Source of the DNA: Lientehia sp934351765
Lineage (GTDB): Bacteria; Bacillota; Clostridia; Lachnospirales; Lachnospiraceae
NCBI RefSeq assembly: GCF_052118925.1
Contig: NZ_JBQKGG010000018.1
Location: 1-42,705, forward strand
DNA: 42,705 nucleotides
Direction of reading: 5' to 3'
In this document: piece by piece, positions 1 through 8,258 of the stretch
How positions within the stretch are numbered: the stretch's first letter is position 1
Layout of the letters: the number at the start of each line of letters is the position of its first letter
Made by a program: the position numbers and the translations under genes
The notes under the pieces: model-generated
Seen by the model: the letters and a program-made list of their open reading frames with translations, nothing else
Databases searched by the model: none
Told to the model about the DNA's origin: nothing

Positions 1-1533
1 GTGGTGGCAGTAGATCACCGCACAGCCTAGCTCCGTGCAGACCTTGTCGAACTGGTTGCAGAAGTTTGCCATCTGATCGGCGCTATTTTCGTCTCCGGTA
101 ATGACTTTGTAGATCGGGTCAATGATAATGGCCACGTAGTCCTTTTTCGCAGCTCTCAGAATCAGCTTCGGCGCCAGCTTATCCATGGGCACCGATTTTC
201 CTCGAAGGTTCCAGATGTCAATGTTTTTCAGGCTTTTAGGCGGAAGCTTTAGCGCCTCATAAACGTCCTTAAATCGGTGCAGGCAGCTCGCCCGGTCAAG
301 CTCCAGGTTAACATACATCACCCGGCCCTGCGCACAGTGCCACTGGAGCCATTTCTTACCCTCAGCGATGGCAATGCACAGCTCGATCTGTAGAAACGAT
401 TTTCCCGCCTTGGACGGCCCGGCGATCAGCATCTTATGGCCCTTCCGCAGCACTCCATCGATCAGGCAGGGCGACAGCTCCGGCAGATGGTCCCAGACAC
501 TGTCCAGGCCTTCCGGTTCCGGCAGGTCGTCATTGACGCCCTCTATCCATTCATACCACTCATTCCAGGACTGCTTTCCAATGTTGGTATCCACTAGGAA
601 CTGCTTCTTTCCTTCTCGTGTAACGCCGGGCATTCTGGACAACCTGGACGGGTTCTTGTTCTGCGTGTCAACCTCTAAGCCGTTCTTCTGGCAGACCTCA
701 TACAGATAGTCCACACGCTTGCGGTATTCTGTGCTGTCCGCTGCATCCACCCGCACAATGGCATGCAGGCTCTTTTTCCCAGAGAATACCAGGCAGGCAA
801 TGGGAAGCTCCAGCTCCCGCAGGATCGCGTTCTGTTTCCCGATTTCCATGTGGTCGGATTCCACCAGCGCATACCGGTATTCCGTCACATTGACATTCTT
901 ACAGCCGTTCCCGTCTAACGGGTTGAAGCGGATCCATGCCCCTGCCTCCGGATTATAGTCGCCCAGGACGGCGCCGATGTCACCTTTGCACTGGTTTAAC
1001 TGCTCGATCAGCTGTCCGGCTGTCCGGTCATAGTTTCCCCGCTGCGGAAGCCAGCGCGTCCCTTTTTCATCGGTGCGCTCCCAGCTTTCCGTCACATAGC
1101 CGACATTCTCCCCGGCTTCAAACAGGGTTTCCAGATACGTGATCAGCTGCTTTTCCGGTTCCCACTTCTCCGGCTCCTGAATCTCCTGTTCCTCGATCCA
1201 TTCCCGGTTTACAACCACGCGGTCGCTGTCCGTCTGGATGCTGTCATTCCAGTCAAGCTCATGGCCCCTGTCCGGCACCCATCCCTGATCCAGAGCCATC
1301 TGCACGATCGTTCCGCCGGTCACCGGGGCAGAGGAGCCGGAAAAGCTCCTCCATTTCTTCTCGCACTCCCCGGTGTGGTAGCGCCCGAAGTCGCGCCTGC
1401 TCCAGTCCTCCCAGACAGAGACCGGATAGCCCTCCAGCTTCAGAGCCATCCCGACATTGACCCAGCCCTGGTAATCCAGGACGGACGGATCGATATGGGT
1501 TAAGACCTCTGCCAGGTTTGTTTTCTGTTCCAT
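1..1533 (-). CDS. Phage replicative AAA ATPase/helicase, RepA-like (partial, runs off left edge)
   Basis: The reading frame is open for 511 codons to the window edge, so the C terminus is missing. Residues about 10 to 85 resemble the small PriCT-type domain found in phage primase-helicases. A Walker A motif (GPSKAGKS) sits near residue 372 and a Walker B strand (AIIIDP) near residue 469, followed by a YCHH sensor-like segment, as in RepA/DnaB-like ATPases of the AAA_25 type. It probably opens or loads the replication fork of the element. Two ATGs are possible: the one at 1533 lies 7 bases after AAAGGAG, while the one at 1539 overlaps the stop of the upstream helicase gene but is too close to that site. 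It is the most distal visible gene of the leftward early operon. Family assignment is good; exact biochemical role is inferred. Confidence 0.8.
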   Translation of the reverse strand, partial: MEQKTNLAEVLTHIDPSVLDYQGWVNVGMALKLEGYPVSVWEDWSRRDFGRYHTGECEKKWRSFSGSSAPVTGGTIVQMALDQGWVPDRGHELDWNDSIQTDSDRVVVNREWIEEQEIQEPEKWEPEKQLITYLETLFEAGENVGYVTESWERTDEKGTRWLPQRGNYDRTAGQLIEQLNQCKGDIGAVLGDYNPEAGAWIRFNPLDGNGCKNVNVTEYRYALVESDHMEIGKQNAILRELELPIACLVFSGKKSLHAIVRVDAADSTEYRKRVDYLYEVCQKNGLEVDTQNKNPSRLSRMPGVTREGKKQFLVDTNIGKQSWNEWYEWIEGVNDDLPEPEGLDSVWDHLPELSPCLIDGVLRKGHKMLIAGPSKAGKSFLQIELCIAIAEGKKWLQWHCAQGRVMYVNLELDRASCLHRFKDVYEALKLPPKSLKNIDIWNLRGKSVPMDKLAPKLILRAAKKDYVAIIIDPIYKVITGDENSADQMANFCNQFDKVCTELGCAVIYCHH

Positions 1534-1535
1534 GT

Positions 1536-3125
1536 TCATACTCCTTTATATTCCTGCGGAACGACGCCTTTCGGGATCTTCCAGCCGTTTGCCGCGATCC
1601 GGTCGATCATGTTCTTGGCTGTCTCAAACGGCCAGGTACCGACATGCTGGAACCCGCGGCTTTCTAAAAAACGGATCTGTTTCGGAGTGGTAAGCCCTTC
1701 ATTTCTGCGTCTGTCCAGCCGGTCCAGGATCTTCGCCGCCTTTCCGGCGTTATCAATCTGATCCGGCAGGATCCCCATTTTCTCCAGTGCTTTCTTCTGG
1801 TTTTCCGATGGCGGCGCCATTTCCCAGCCAAACGACGGGACATATCCAGACAGGTCTTCCGCCTGAATGCTCATCTCAAACTGCAGGGGATCCACCAGCT
1901 TTTTCTTCCGCCGCTTCATCTCTGCCAGCTGTTTTGCCAGGGCTTCTTCCCTCTGCGCCACCACATCTTCCGAGGCCGTCTTTTCTGCCTCTTCGATGTC
2001 CACCGCCAGGCCGGCTTCTTTCTCCAGATTCTCTGTCATCTTCTGCGCTACTTCCTCGTTTTCGCAGATCAGGCTTGCCGGATGGCAAAGCTCATGGCGC
2101 TCCGTGTGCCACAAAAAGTCCAGCAATAGCAGGTGATCCTTCCCGGTCTCCGGCGACAGCCTGGTACCGCGTCCCACCATCTGGCAGTACAGACTGCGCA
2201 CCTTTGTGGGCCGCAGCACTACGATACAGTCCACCGATGGGCAGTCCCAGCCTTCTGTCAGAAGCATAGAGTTGCAGAGCACGTTATAAGTTCCGGATTC
2301 AAAGTCTTTCAGGATCTCTGCCCTGTCCGGGCTTTCGCCGTTGACCTCGGCTGCCTTAAATCCATGGCTGTTTAGCAAATCCCGGAACTTCTGGCTGGTT
2401 TTAACCAGTGGTAAGAACACCACGGTCTTCTTTTCTTGGCAATACTTCTGCATCTCGACCGCAATGCTCTCCAGATACGGATCCAGTGTGGTTCCGATAT
2501 CGCCCGCCTTGAAATCCCCGGCCTGTACGGATACACCGCTCATATCGATCTTAAGCGGGATCGTCAGCGCCTTGATCGGCGACAGATACCCCTCTTTGAT
2601 TGCCTTTGGAAGCGTGTATTCATAGGCCAGCGATTCAAAATAGGAGCCAAGGTTGCGCATATCGCCACGGTCCGGCGTTGCGGTCACACCAAGAACTTTT
2701 GCCTCCGGGAAATGCTTCAGGACACGCTGATAGCTGTCCGAAATGCAGTGGTGCGCTTCGTCAATGATGATGGCTCCGAAGTAATCCTCCGGGAAGCTTC
2801 TCAGACGCTTGTCCCGCATCAGGGTCTGGACGGATCCGACGACCACACGGCTCCAGCTACCTTTGCAGGAGATTTCCGCTTTTTCCAGGGCACAGCTGAG
2901 CCCGGTTGTTTTCCGGATCTTATCCGCCGCTTGATCAAGCAGTTCTCCCCTGTGTGCCAGGATCAGGACTCGTTTTCCCTCACCTACGCAGTCTTCCGCT
3001 ACCTTAGCGAAAACAATGGTCTTTCCGCAACCCGTAGGCAGAACGAGCAGGGTCTTTAAGATCCCGCTCGCCCACTGCTCAAAAATCGCGGCTCTTGCAG
3101 CCTCCTGGTACGGCCTGAGTTCCAT
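1536..3125 (-). CDS. Phage superfamily II DEAD/DEAH-box helicase
   Basis: 529 residues with a full helicase motif set: Walker A PTGCGKT (30 to 36), DEAH (122 to 125), TATPDR (148 to 153) and motif VI QMVGRGTR (315 to 322). This is the SSL2/RecQ-like type II helicase commonly found in replication modules of Firmicute siphophages next to a DUF669 protein and a Sak4-like ATPase. The C-terminal 150 residues are charged and not recognised. It presumably unwinds or remodels DNA during phage replication or recombination. Its start codon overlaps the stop of the upstream DUF669-like gene by one base, and its stop overlaps the possible first ATG of the next gene, so these genes are co-translated. Confidence 0.9.
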   Translation of the reverse strand: MELRPYQEAARAAIFEQWASGILKTLLVLPTGCGKTIVFAKVAEDCVGEGKRVLILAHRGELLDQAADKIRKTTGLSCALEKAEISCKGSWSRVVVGSVQTLMRDKRLRSFPEDYFGAIIIDEAHHCISDSYQRVLKHFPEAKVLGVTATPDRGDMRNLGSYFESLAYEYTLPKAIKEGYLSPIKALTIPLKIDMSGVSVQAGDFKAGDIGTTLDPYLESIAVEMQKYCQEKKTVVFLPLVKTSQKFRDLLNSHGFKAAEVNGESPDRAEILKDFESGTYNVLCNSMLLTEGWDCPSVDCIVVLRPTKVRSLYCQMVGRGTRLSPETGKDHLLLLDFLWHTERHELCHPASLICENEEVAQKMTENLEKEAGLAVDIEEAEKTASEDVVAQREEALAKQLAEMKRRKKKLVDPLQFEMSIQAEDLSGYVPSFGWEMAPPSENQKKALEKMGILPDQIDNAGKAAKILDRLDRRRNEGLTTPKQIRFLESRGFQHVGTWPFETAKNMIDRIAANGWKIPKGVVPQEYKGV

Positions 3126-3574
3126 CAGAATTTACCCGGCGTAAAGGCCGGCTTCGCTGCGTCTTTCGGATACAGCTTTTCGATCCGGTTGAACATCTTG
3201 CTCGGATCCTTAAGCCCCGGTTCCTGGGTGATATGGGCTCTTACTGTCTTTCCGGGAAGCGCTCCCCAGTTCATGCGGATCTTTTCGCCCTCCTTTTTAA
3301 GACCGGTTCCGCGGAACAACTCCGACAGCTTCCACTCCATTCTTTCATGCAGGATATAGTTCTCGCGGAGCGATACTTCTTCGCCATGATCCCCGTATAC
3401 GGTAAAGTACACGATCGCCATGTTGCAGGGCGGGAGCTTTCCTTCTCCCTTGGATCTGCCGCGGTCTACCTTTTCGATAGCTGCATTATAATCCCCTTCC
3501 GGGAGCAGGATAAACTCCTGCGCATCGCTCTGGATCTCGTCGTCCCATCCAAATTCTCTTCCTTCTACTGGCAT
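3125..3574 (-). CDS. DUF669-like phage protein
   Basis: 149 residues, acidic N terminus, rich in beta-strand-like stretches. It matches the DUF669 type of phage proteins by size, by the opening pattern (an acidic start followed by LLPEGDYNAAIEKV) and by its position between a Sak4-like ATPase and an SF2 helicase. Proteins of this family are thought to act as single-strand-binding accessories in phage recombination; that role is inferred from context, as no catalytic motif is visible. A good ribosome site (GGAGGAATATGAC) precedes the ATG. Confidence 0.75.
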   Translation of the reverse strand: MPVEGREFGWDDEIQSDAQEFILLPEGDYNAAIEKVDRGRSKGEGKLPPCNMAIVYFTVYGDHGEEVSLRENYILHERMEWKLSELFRGTGLKKEGEKIRMNWGALPGKTVRAHITQEPGLKDPSKMFNRIEKLYPKDAAKPAFTPGKF

Positions 3575-3588
3575 GTCATATTCCTCCT

Positions 3589-4758
3589 CTAATTAAACGG
3601 TATGGATTCCTGTTCTTTCATCTGCTTGATGGCTGCATAAACCTGATCCCAGGACGCCACCAAAAGCCCTTCAACAATACCGGGATTCACGGTGTCATAA
3701 TCTCGTACTGGTGTGCCCTGCGGTACATATCCCTTGGCCTCGACTACGTTCTGGATATCCCACTCATCGACGCCATACGCCTGCATCAGATCCCGCAGGC
3801 ACTTCGGGATTCCCGGGTCGATATTGCTTGCCACCTCCTGGGTATTAAGCGGCAGGTTCATCTGCTGGCCGTCCGGTGTCGGGTCCGGTGCTTTCGGTTC
3901 AGGCGCAGGCGGCGGTGTGGGCTGTACCGGTGCAGGTGCTTCCGCAGGCGGTTCCGTAGGTGTCTTTGGCGCTGCGGCCACCGTTTCCTGCGGTGCCGGT
4001 TCCGATACGGTTGCAGGCCGTTCTGTCCGGTCCTGCTCAATAATGGACGCGATCACACTGTAATCAAACGGTGCCTCATCGGGCAGGCCGTAACGGTTTT
4101 TCGCGTCCCAGCAGGCGTGGTGGGTCGTATACATAACCCGTTCCCCGCCCTGTGCTTTCCGCTTCTGCCCCTTGTCGTCCACGGCAACGGAAAAGGTCTT
4201 ATAATTGGCGAAGAGTAACATGTCCGCCCACTCTTTAATGAGCGGAGATGTCTGGGACTGGGTCTTTTTCCCCAGCTTTAACTCCCACCGGTCATAGGCG
4301 CCCAGCTCGTCCGGCTGCTCAAACTTTCGGATCTGCGCATGGGCCGTCAGTACTACATTGATGCCGGCCTCCACGACTTCAGAAAGCTTATTCAGGAAAC
4401 GCCCCAGTTCTTCTTTTACATAGACGTAGCCATTCCCATACCCGAAATCCTCAATGCCGCTCTTGCGGTGCTTGCTGCAGATGTGATCGATGCACATGGA
4501 TTCCGCCCAGTCGATGGTATCAATAACCAGCGTCTTGCAGACTCCCGGTGTACGGCGTGCATAATCCACCTGTTCTAAAAGCATCTGCCAGCTTGTAGCC
4601 TTGGGAAAGCGTGCTACGTCCATAGCGTTCGTGCTACCTTCCGTATCGATAAATACCGGATCCGGAAACCGGCTTGCAAACGTAGACTTTCCGATGCCTT
4701 CCGGTCCGTAGATCACAATCTTCTTAGCGCACGGGATCCTCCCTCTGATGATCTCCAT
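3589..4758 (-). CDS. Sak4-like RecA-fold recombination ATPase with Pro-rich tail
   Basis: 389 residues. The N-terminal 240 residues form a RecA-like ATPase: Walker A GPEGIGKST (18 to 26), an FIDTEGS segment (36 to 42) and Walker B LVID (77 to 80), the layout of phage AAA_24/Sak4 single-strand annealing ATPases. Residues about 245 to 300 are a low-complexity linker dominated by Pro, Ala and Glu, followed by a C-terminal domain of about 90 residues that I do not recognise. It likely promotes strand annealing with the neighbouring DUF669-like protein. The start codon overlaps the stop of the SbcC-like gene (TAATG), implying coupling. Confidence 0.8.
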   Translation of the reverse strand: MEIIRGRIPCAKKIVIYGPEGIGKSTFASRFPDPVFIDTEGSTNAMDVARFPKATSWQMLLEQVDYARRTPGVCKTLVIDTIDWAESMCIDHICSKHRKSGIEDFGYGNGYVYVKEELGRFLNKLSEVVEAGINVVLTAHAQIRKFEQPDELGAYDRWELKLGKKTQSQTSPLIKEWADMLLFANYKTFSVAVDDKGQKRKAQGGERVMYTTHHACWDAKNRYGLPDEAPFDYSVIASIIEQDRTERPATVSEPAPQETVAAAPKTPTEPPAEAPAPVQPTPPPAPEPKAPDPTPDGQQMNLPLNTQEVASNIDPGIPKCLRDLMQAYGVDEWDIQNVVEAKGYVPQGTPVRDYDTVNPGIVEGLLVASWDQVYAAIKQMKEQESIPFN

Positions 4759-6053
4759 TAAAATACTCCTTTCTGCCAGCTCTTCGGCTGCGGAGTGGCC
4801 TCCTCTGCAGGCTGATCCGCGCCGACCACATAACCGTCCTCAATCAGAATGCTGCATTCTTCTCCGGTACTAACCCTGGTGGCAATTGCCTGAAGCCCCT
4901 CAGCCTCCAGCCACGCCCCGAACTCTTTCAGGTTGTCCAGATCCATCTGTTCCAGCTTGTCCAGCAGCACAAAGCCGCACTCCGGGTTCAGCTTCCGCAC
5001 GATTGCAGTGGCCACTTTCAGCCGGTCGGATCCGGACATGTTGTCCCACTGCTGCCCCTTATAGATCAGTTCCCCGTCTTTAACCGACAGCTCCGGAAGC
5101 GGAAGCTCTGCGGTGTTCAGTAATTCCGTTTTTCTGTCCCGGACTTTAGTGATCTCCGCCGTCAGGCTGTTGTACTGCTCCCGGTAGGTTCTGGCATCGT
5201 CCTCAGCCTTATCCTTATCAAGGTTCGCCCGTACCTTCCGATTCGTCTCCTCAATATTCTGGAGGCTCGCTTCCAGTTCTGCGGTGGATTCGTCACGGAG
5301 ATCTACCGCGTCTTTGCTGGCAGTCATAAGATCCTGCTCCACTTCCCCCAGTTGATCCCGCATACGTTCCAGTTCCTGTTTCAGGTCTTCAACCTTAGTC
5401 TCCAGCATGGCCTTCTTTGCTTCCAGCTCTGCCTTCTTTTCCCGCTTTCGCTGGTTCTCTCCATTTCGTGCCAGGATCTCCTGCTGCTGTCGGATCAGCT
5501 CCGATGGAGATACCAGTTCCTTCGGTGCTTCTGGATAATACGACTGTTCCTTCGCATACTTTTCCTTCTGATCCGCGATCTGGCCGATGGTCCGCCGCCG
5601 GTCATACAGCTCCTTCTCCTGCGCTTCCAGCCGCTCCAGCTGGTCTCCCACGCCGATGATCTTAAGCAGCGTCTGCGCTTTCTCTTTTCCGCTGCATTCC
5701 ATAAACTTCGGCAGATTCAGCGCCAGCTTTTCCACGAAACTGTCCAGGAGCTGCTGTCCTGCTTTCTGCCCGGACGGATCCGTGACCTTTAAGGTGCTGT
5801 TCTTCCCTTTCCGCTCCACGATTAAGCCATTACTCATGACCACCCGCAGGTTCGGCGGGATCACTGATCCCTCGCGCACAGCTGCGGACGGGCGGAACGC
5901 CTCTCCACCAAGGGCCCAGGCGATGGAATCCAGCACCGAGGTCTTTCCCTGGTTATTGCGGCCGCCGATGATCGTCAGCCCGTTGGCTGTCGGCTCCATC
6001 TTGACTGCCTTGATCCGCTTAACGTTCTCAATCTCCAGCTTGTTAATCTTCAT
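4758..6053 (-). CDS. SbcC/Rad50-like phage ATPase with coiled coil
   Basis: About 431 residues. An N-terminal ABC-type ATP site (GGRNNQGKTS near residue 30) precedes a long heptad-rich coiled coil (about 140 to 310) and a C-terminal half-site ending in FVLLDKLEQM. In the canonical Walker B the aspartate is followed by Glu; here it is Asp-Lys, with a Glu two residues later, so the catalytic acid may be shifted. Such short Rad50-like ATPases are common in phage recombination cassettes, sometimes without a nuclease partner. No SbcD-like nuclease is visible here. The ATG at 6053 is preferred over 6059, because it lies 6 bases after GGAG. It overlaps the upstream small gene. Confidence 0.8.
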   Translation of the reverse strand: MKINKLEIENVKRIKAVKMEPTANGLTIIGGRNNQGKTSVLDSIAWALGGEAFRPSAAVREGSVIPPNLRVVMSNGLIVERKGKNSTLKVTDPSGQKAGQQLLDSFVEKLALNLPKFMECSGKEKAQTLLKIIGVGDQLERLEAQEKELYDRRRTIGQIADQKEKYAKEQSYYPEAPKELVSPSELIRQQQEILARNGENQRKREKKAELEAKKAMLETKVEDLKQELERMRDQLGEVEQDLMTASKDAVDLRDESTAELEASLQNIEETNRKVRANLDKDKAEDDARTYREQYNSLTAEITKVRDRKTELLNTAELPLPELSVKDGELIYKGQQWDNMSGSDRLKVATAIVRKLNPECGFVLLDKLEQMDLDNLKEFGAWLEAEGLQAIATRVSTGEECSILIEDGYVVGADQPAEEATPQPKSWQKGVF

Positions 6054-6237
6054 AGACATCTCCGTTTTCCTCCTCCAGTGTCATTCCAAGGGCTGCCGCC
6101 ACATCTTCCTTCCGGATCATGCAGACATCTCTATATTTTCTGTTTAGATCTTTCTCAAAGATCTTCGCCCGGTTCACGACCTCCATGATCTGGTCGTATT
6201 TCTTCAGGCTGATTGTTACAGTTTCCGTGATTTCCAT
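6043..6237 (-). CDS. Small phage protein, 64 aa, unknown
   Basis: Encodes 64 charged residues with no membrane segment and no recognised motif; mostly helical in appearance, with a KYDQIMEVV segment typical of small phage adaptor proteins. The ATG at 6237 is chosen because GGAGG lies 8 bases upstream; an ATG two codons earlier is too near the ribosome site. The stop codon overlaps the start of the SbcC-like gene by about 10 to 17 bases, so it belongs to the same operon. Confidence 0.6.
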   Translation of the reverse strand: MEITETVTISLKKYDQIMEVVNRAKIFEKDLNRKYRDVCMIRKEDVAAALGMTLEEENGDVYED

Positions 6238-6304
6238 TTGCATATCCTCCCAGATTTGATATACTGATGTTGTATAGTTGCTTTTGCCCCTTATGTAGTT
6301 GCCG

Positions 6305-6445
6305 CTACTGAGGGGCATTTTCATCGTCTTCTGGCATTGTGATCTCCCCGTTGTTGATCACAAAATCAATTCCCAGCACCTCATGATAGATGTACGCCGT
6401 CTCCAGTGTCATCACTTTGTAAAATTCTTCCTTGATCTCAACCAT
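6305..6445 (-). CDS. Very small acidic phage protein, 46 aa
   Basis: ATG at 6443 to 6445 with AAAGGAG 7 bases upstream; product of 46 residues, acidic, no motif. It overlaps the stop of the preceding 44-residue membrane protein gene by 8 bases. The strong ribosome site and operon spacing are the only support for its being real; function unknown. Confidence 0.55.
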   Translation of the reverse strand: MVEIKEEFYKVMTLETAYIYHEVLGIDFVINNGEITMPEDDENAPQ

Positions 6446-6572
6446 TCTCTTTCTCCTTTCTGTTTCGCCGCTTCCGATTTTTTAGCCATGCCCTCACCTC
6501 CTCCTGGATCCAGCCGATCAGCAAGATCAGACCGAGAAATCCGTAAATTACATAGATCAGATCTAACTTCAC
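6438..6572 (-). CDS. Small phage membrane protein, 44 aa (GTG start)
   Basis: A GTG start at 6570 to 6572 follows GGAG by 8 bases. The product has one hydrophobic helix (residues about 4 to 20, LIYVIYGFLGLILLIGW) and then a strongly basic tail (KNRKRRNRKEK), giving a predicted single-pass protein with a positive cytoplasmic end. Similar small proteins occur in phage early operons. Function unknown. Confidence 0.55.
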   Translation of the reverse strand: MKLDLIYVIYGFLGLILLIGWIQEEVRAWLKNRKRRNRKEKENG

Positions 6573-6603
6573 TGTTTGTTCTCCTTATCTCCCCTCGCGG
6601 GGC

Positions 6604-6759
6604 CTATGCTTTTGTTCTTGCCTTTGCTCGTTCTCTCGGCACCCAGCCGATTGTACCGACTGCCCGGTCTACAATGTCTTTCAGCACCTGCTGCCGTTCT
6701 TCTTCTGTCATTTCCACCGGATTCTTGTTCCGGTCTTCAATTACCAGCACTACTTTCAT
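6604..6759 (-). CDS. Small phage protein, 51 aa
   Basis: ATG at 6757 to 6759 lies 7 bases after GGAGG. The 51-residue product is charged and soluble, with an EERQQVLKDIVDRAV helix. No family is recognised. Consistent spacing with its neighbours places it in the leftward early operon. Confidence 0.5.
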   Translation of the reverse strand: MKVVLVIEDRNKNPVEMTEEERQQVLKDIVDRAVGTIGWVPRERAKARTKA

Positions 6760-6855
6760 CGCAGCACCTCCCTCTGTATGGTATTCCGTGATCTGCTATC
6801 TGGTTCCTGTGTCTCTGTTGACTTTTTACGGCTTTGCTCCACAAAATCCTCGCTC

Positions 6856-6883
6856 TTGTTTTTCCCTTTTGATTTGTTACAAT
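6856..6883 (+). promoter_or_regulatory. Candidate promoter for the 6911 gene
   Basis: TTGTTT (6856 to 6861) and TACAAT (6878 to 6883) are separated by 16 bases and face right, opposite to the early operon. It would drive the single-gene unit at 6911, suggesting expression independent of lytic induction. Confidence 0.45.
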
Positions 6884-6910
6884 AAAGGCAAATACTTGGA
6901 GGTGATTTTT

Positions 6911-7327
6911 ATGGATCTTATCGTATTAAGTGATGATTCTTTGCAGCTTTTAACACTCTTGGCCAACGATCCCGAGCATGCTCACGGATCTGATGAGGCC
7001 ATCAGCCAACTTTCTTCTTATGGGCTAATTGATGTCCACATATCTGATGTCGGTTATTCCGGAGATACTCCGTATACCAAATACAGCGATCCAAAGATCA
7101 CAGAATTTGGGAAGGGATATCTCTCTGCCTGGTTACGCGATGAGCAATTCCGGGAAGATATACGCCGACAGGCCAATGCCGCCGAAAAGCAAGCCGCCAT
7201 TGCCATGGAACAATCAGATGAAGCCAAAAAGGCATCCAAGATTGCTACTACCGAGTCTGTTATCGCACTGGTTGTTTCTGTGCTTGCCCTTATCTTAAGT
7301 TTCCTGCAGACTTTTCATCTTACTTAG
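6911..7327 (+). CDS. Winged-helix-like protein with C-terminal membrane anchor, 138 aa
   Basis: The ATG at 6911 follows GGAGG with a normal gap; the open frame upstream of it is antisense to other small genes and is not counted. The N-terminal 80 residues look like a winged helix (helices, then two strands around GLIDVHI and KITEFGKGYL). Residues 80 to 110 form a charged, Ala/Lys/Glu-rich helix. The C-terminal 22 residues are one hydrophobic segment ending the protein (VIALVVSVLALILSF). It is rightward inside a leftward operon and has its own promoter, a layout typical of lysogeny-expressed cargo. Function unknown; superinfection exclusion or defence is possible but inferred. Confidence 0.7.
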   Translation: MDLIVLSDDSLQLLTLLANDPEHAHGSDEAISQLSSYGLIDVHISDVGYSGDTPYTKYSDPKITEFGKGYLSAWLRDEQFREDIRRQANAAEKQAAIAMEQSDEAKKASKIATTESVIALVVSVLALILSFLQTFHLT

Positions 7328-7652
7328 CCAGGAACATCGCTAAGCATGTAATAATTATTACGATTACCGCCGTAACGGTGCTGGAAATCGACAGGATTTC
7401 CGCCCACTTCGTCATGTTGTTCGCTTCTTTTGTTTTTTTCATTGCCTCATTGCTGAGTTCACTGATGCGTTTAAACTGCTCGGATAATTCTTTATAGCTC
7501 GGAGCCGGTTCCCATTTGAGGACCGGTTCCTTCTTTTCTTCGGCCGATCCGTTCTTTTTAGGGGCTGTCTCCGGGATCTTTCCGATCCCTACATCTGTTT
7601 TTGTTATCCAATGCGGATTTTTTTCTGCTTCTCTGTACTTTTTACTTACCAT
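7320..7652 (-). CDS. Coiled-coil protein with C-terminal membrane anchor, 110 aa
   Basis: Basic, disordered N terminus (about 50 residues), then a helical segment (about 52 to 80, SEQFKRISELSNEAMKKTKE) and one C-terminal hydrophobic helix (about 88 to 108, VTAVIVIIITCLAMFL). GGAGGTG 7 bases before the ATG overlaps the stop codon of the next gene upstream, so the two are coupled. Its stop overlaps by 8 bases, tail to tail, with the oppositely oriented gene at 6911. No family recognised. Confidence 0.65.
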   Translation of the reverse strand: MVSKKYREAEKNPHWITKTDVGIGKIPETAPKKNGSAEEKKEPVLKWEPAPSYKELSEQFKRISELSNEAMKKTKEANNMTKWAEILSISSTVTAVIVIIITCLAMFLAK

Positions 7653-7656
7653 TTTT

Positions 7657-7848
7657 TCACCTCCACCATATCATCGCGGCCAAAACAAACAATGCAATTA
7701 TTGTCGTTGCCATTCCGGCAATCTGGGCGGTTTTTGTCTGACTTGCCATGTCTTCCACTTTCCGCAGCCGTCTCCACATCTCATCGTTTTTTTCTTGCTT
7801 ATCAGGACGCCGTATCGTTTCTTTCCGGTTCGTCCGTCTGATCCGCAT
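7657..7848 (-). CDS. Small protein with C-terminal membrane anchor, about 63 aa
   Basis: A strongly basic N-terminal half (MRIRRTNRKETIRR) leads into a MWRRLRKVED helix and one C-terminal hydrophobic helix (ATTIIALFVLAAMIWW). The layout resembles small phage XhlA/holin-accessory-like proteins, but no family is certain. The start is unclear: the ATG at 7848 has GAGGGG only one base away, and a TTG at 7863 is an alternative. It overlaps the upstream gene by about 45 bases. Confidence 0.5.
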   Translation of the reverse strand: MRIRRTNRKETIRRPDKQEKNDEMWRRLRKVEDMASQTKTAQIAGMATTIIALFVLAAMIWWR

Positions 7849-7990
7849 ACCCCTCTGCCACAAGCCGTCCGTCCTTTGTCCAATACTGGATCACTGTGCG
7901 CAGAGGGCTTCCCTCCCCGTTCATCTCTTTGATGATTTTCACCTTGACCAGTGACGTTTCCTTTACGTATACAATGCCTTTTTTCACCAC
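7802..7990 (-). CDS. Small phage protein, 62 aa (GTG start), unknown
   Basis: A GTG-GTG pair at 7985 to 7990 follows AGGAGGAG by 7 bases, a far better start than the ATG at 8026. The product is mainly strands (KGIVYVKETSLVKVKII) with a polar tail, and has no membrane segment. It lies just downstream of the Cro-like gene and is part of the leftward operon. Not recognised. Confidence 0.5.
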   Translation of the reverse strand: MVKKGIVYVKETSLVKVKIIKEMNGEGSPLRTVIQYWTKDGRLVAEGYADQTDEPERNDTAS

Positions 7991-8030
7991 ATTCTCTCCT
8001 CCTACCTGCTGTCCTCCAGCAATCATTCGA

Positions 8031-8240
8031 TCAACAGTGATTTTCGGCCGTAAAAAGATAATCCATGCTTAATTTAGGAAAATACTTATCATGAATTTTA
8101 AAAGCCTCTTCCACAGTAAACGGTGTATCACCGTTGATTTTATTTGACACGCTGTTTCGATGAATCCCTAAGAGACCAGACACATCTTCCATAGAGATTC
8201 CTTTTCGTGCCAGCTCCGCTTTCAAATTGGAATATTTCAT
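8031..8240 (-). CDS. Cro-like HTH repressor (XRE family)
   Basis: 69 residues: an XRE-type helix-turn-helix (about 4 to 60; MEDVSGLLGIHRNSVSNKI carries the two helices). The ATG at 8240 is chosen because GGAGGGAGAAG precedes it; an upstream ATG at 8276 would place the N terminus within the operator region. It is the first gene of the leftward early operon and faces the other repressor across 150 bp, so it is probably the Cro-type protein that favours lytic transcription by binding the same operators. Confidence 0.85.
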   Translation of the reverse strand: MKYSNLKAELARKGISMEDVSGLLGIHRNSVSNKINGDTPFTVEEAFKIHDKYFPKLSMDYLFTAENHC

Positions 8241-8258
8241 CTTCTCCCTCCTTTTAGT

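Noticed and set aside
6299..6910. 5' extension of the frame that contains the 6911 gene
   Set aside because: It runs antisense to three small genes with good ribosome sites, whereas the ATG at 6911 has GGAGG at the right distance.
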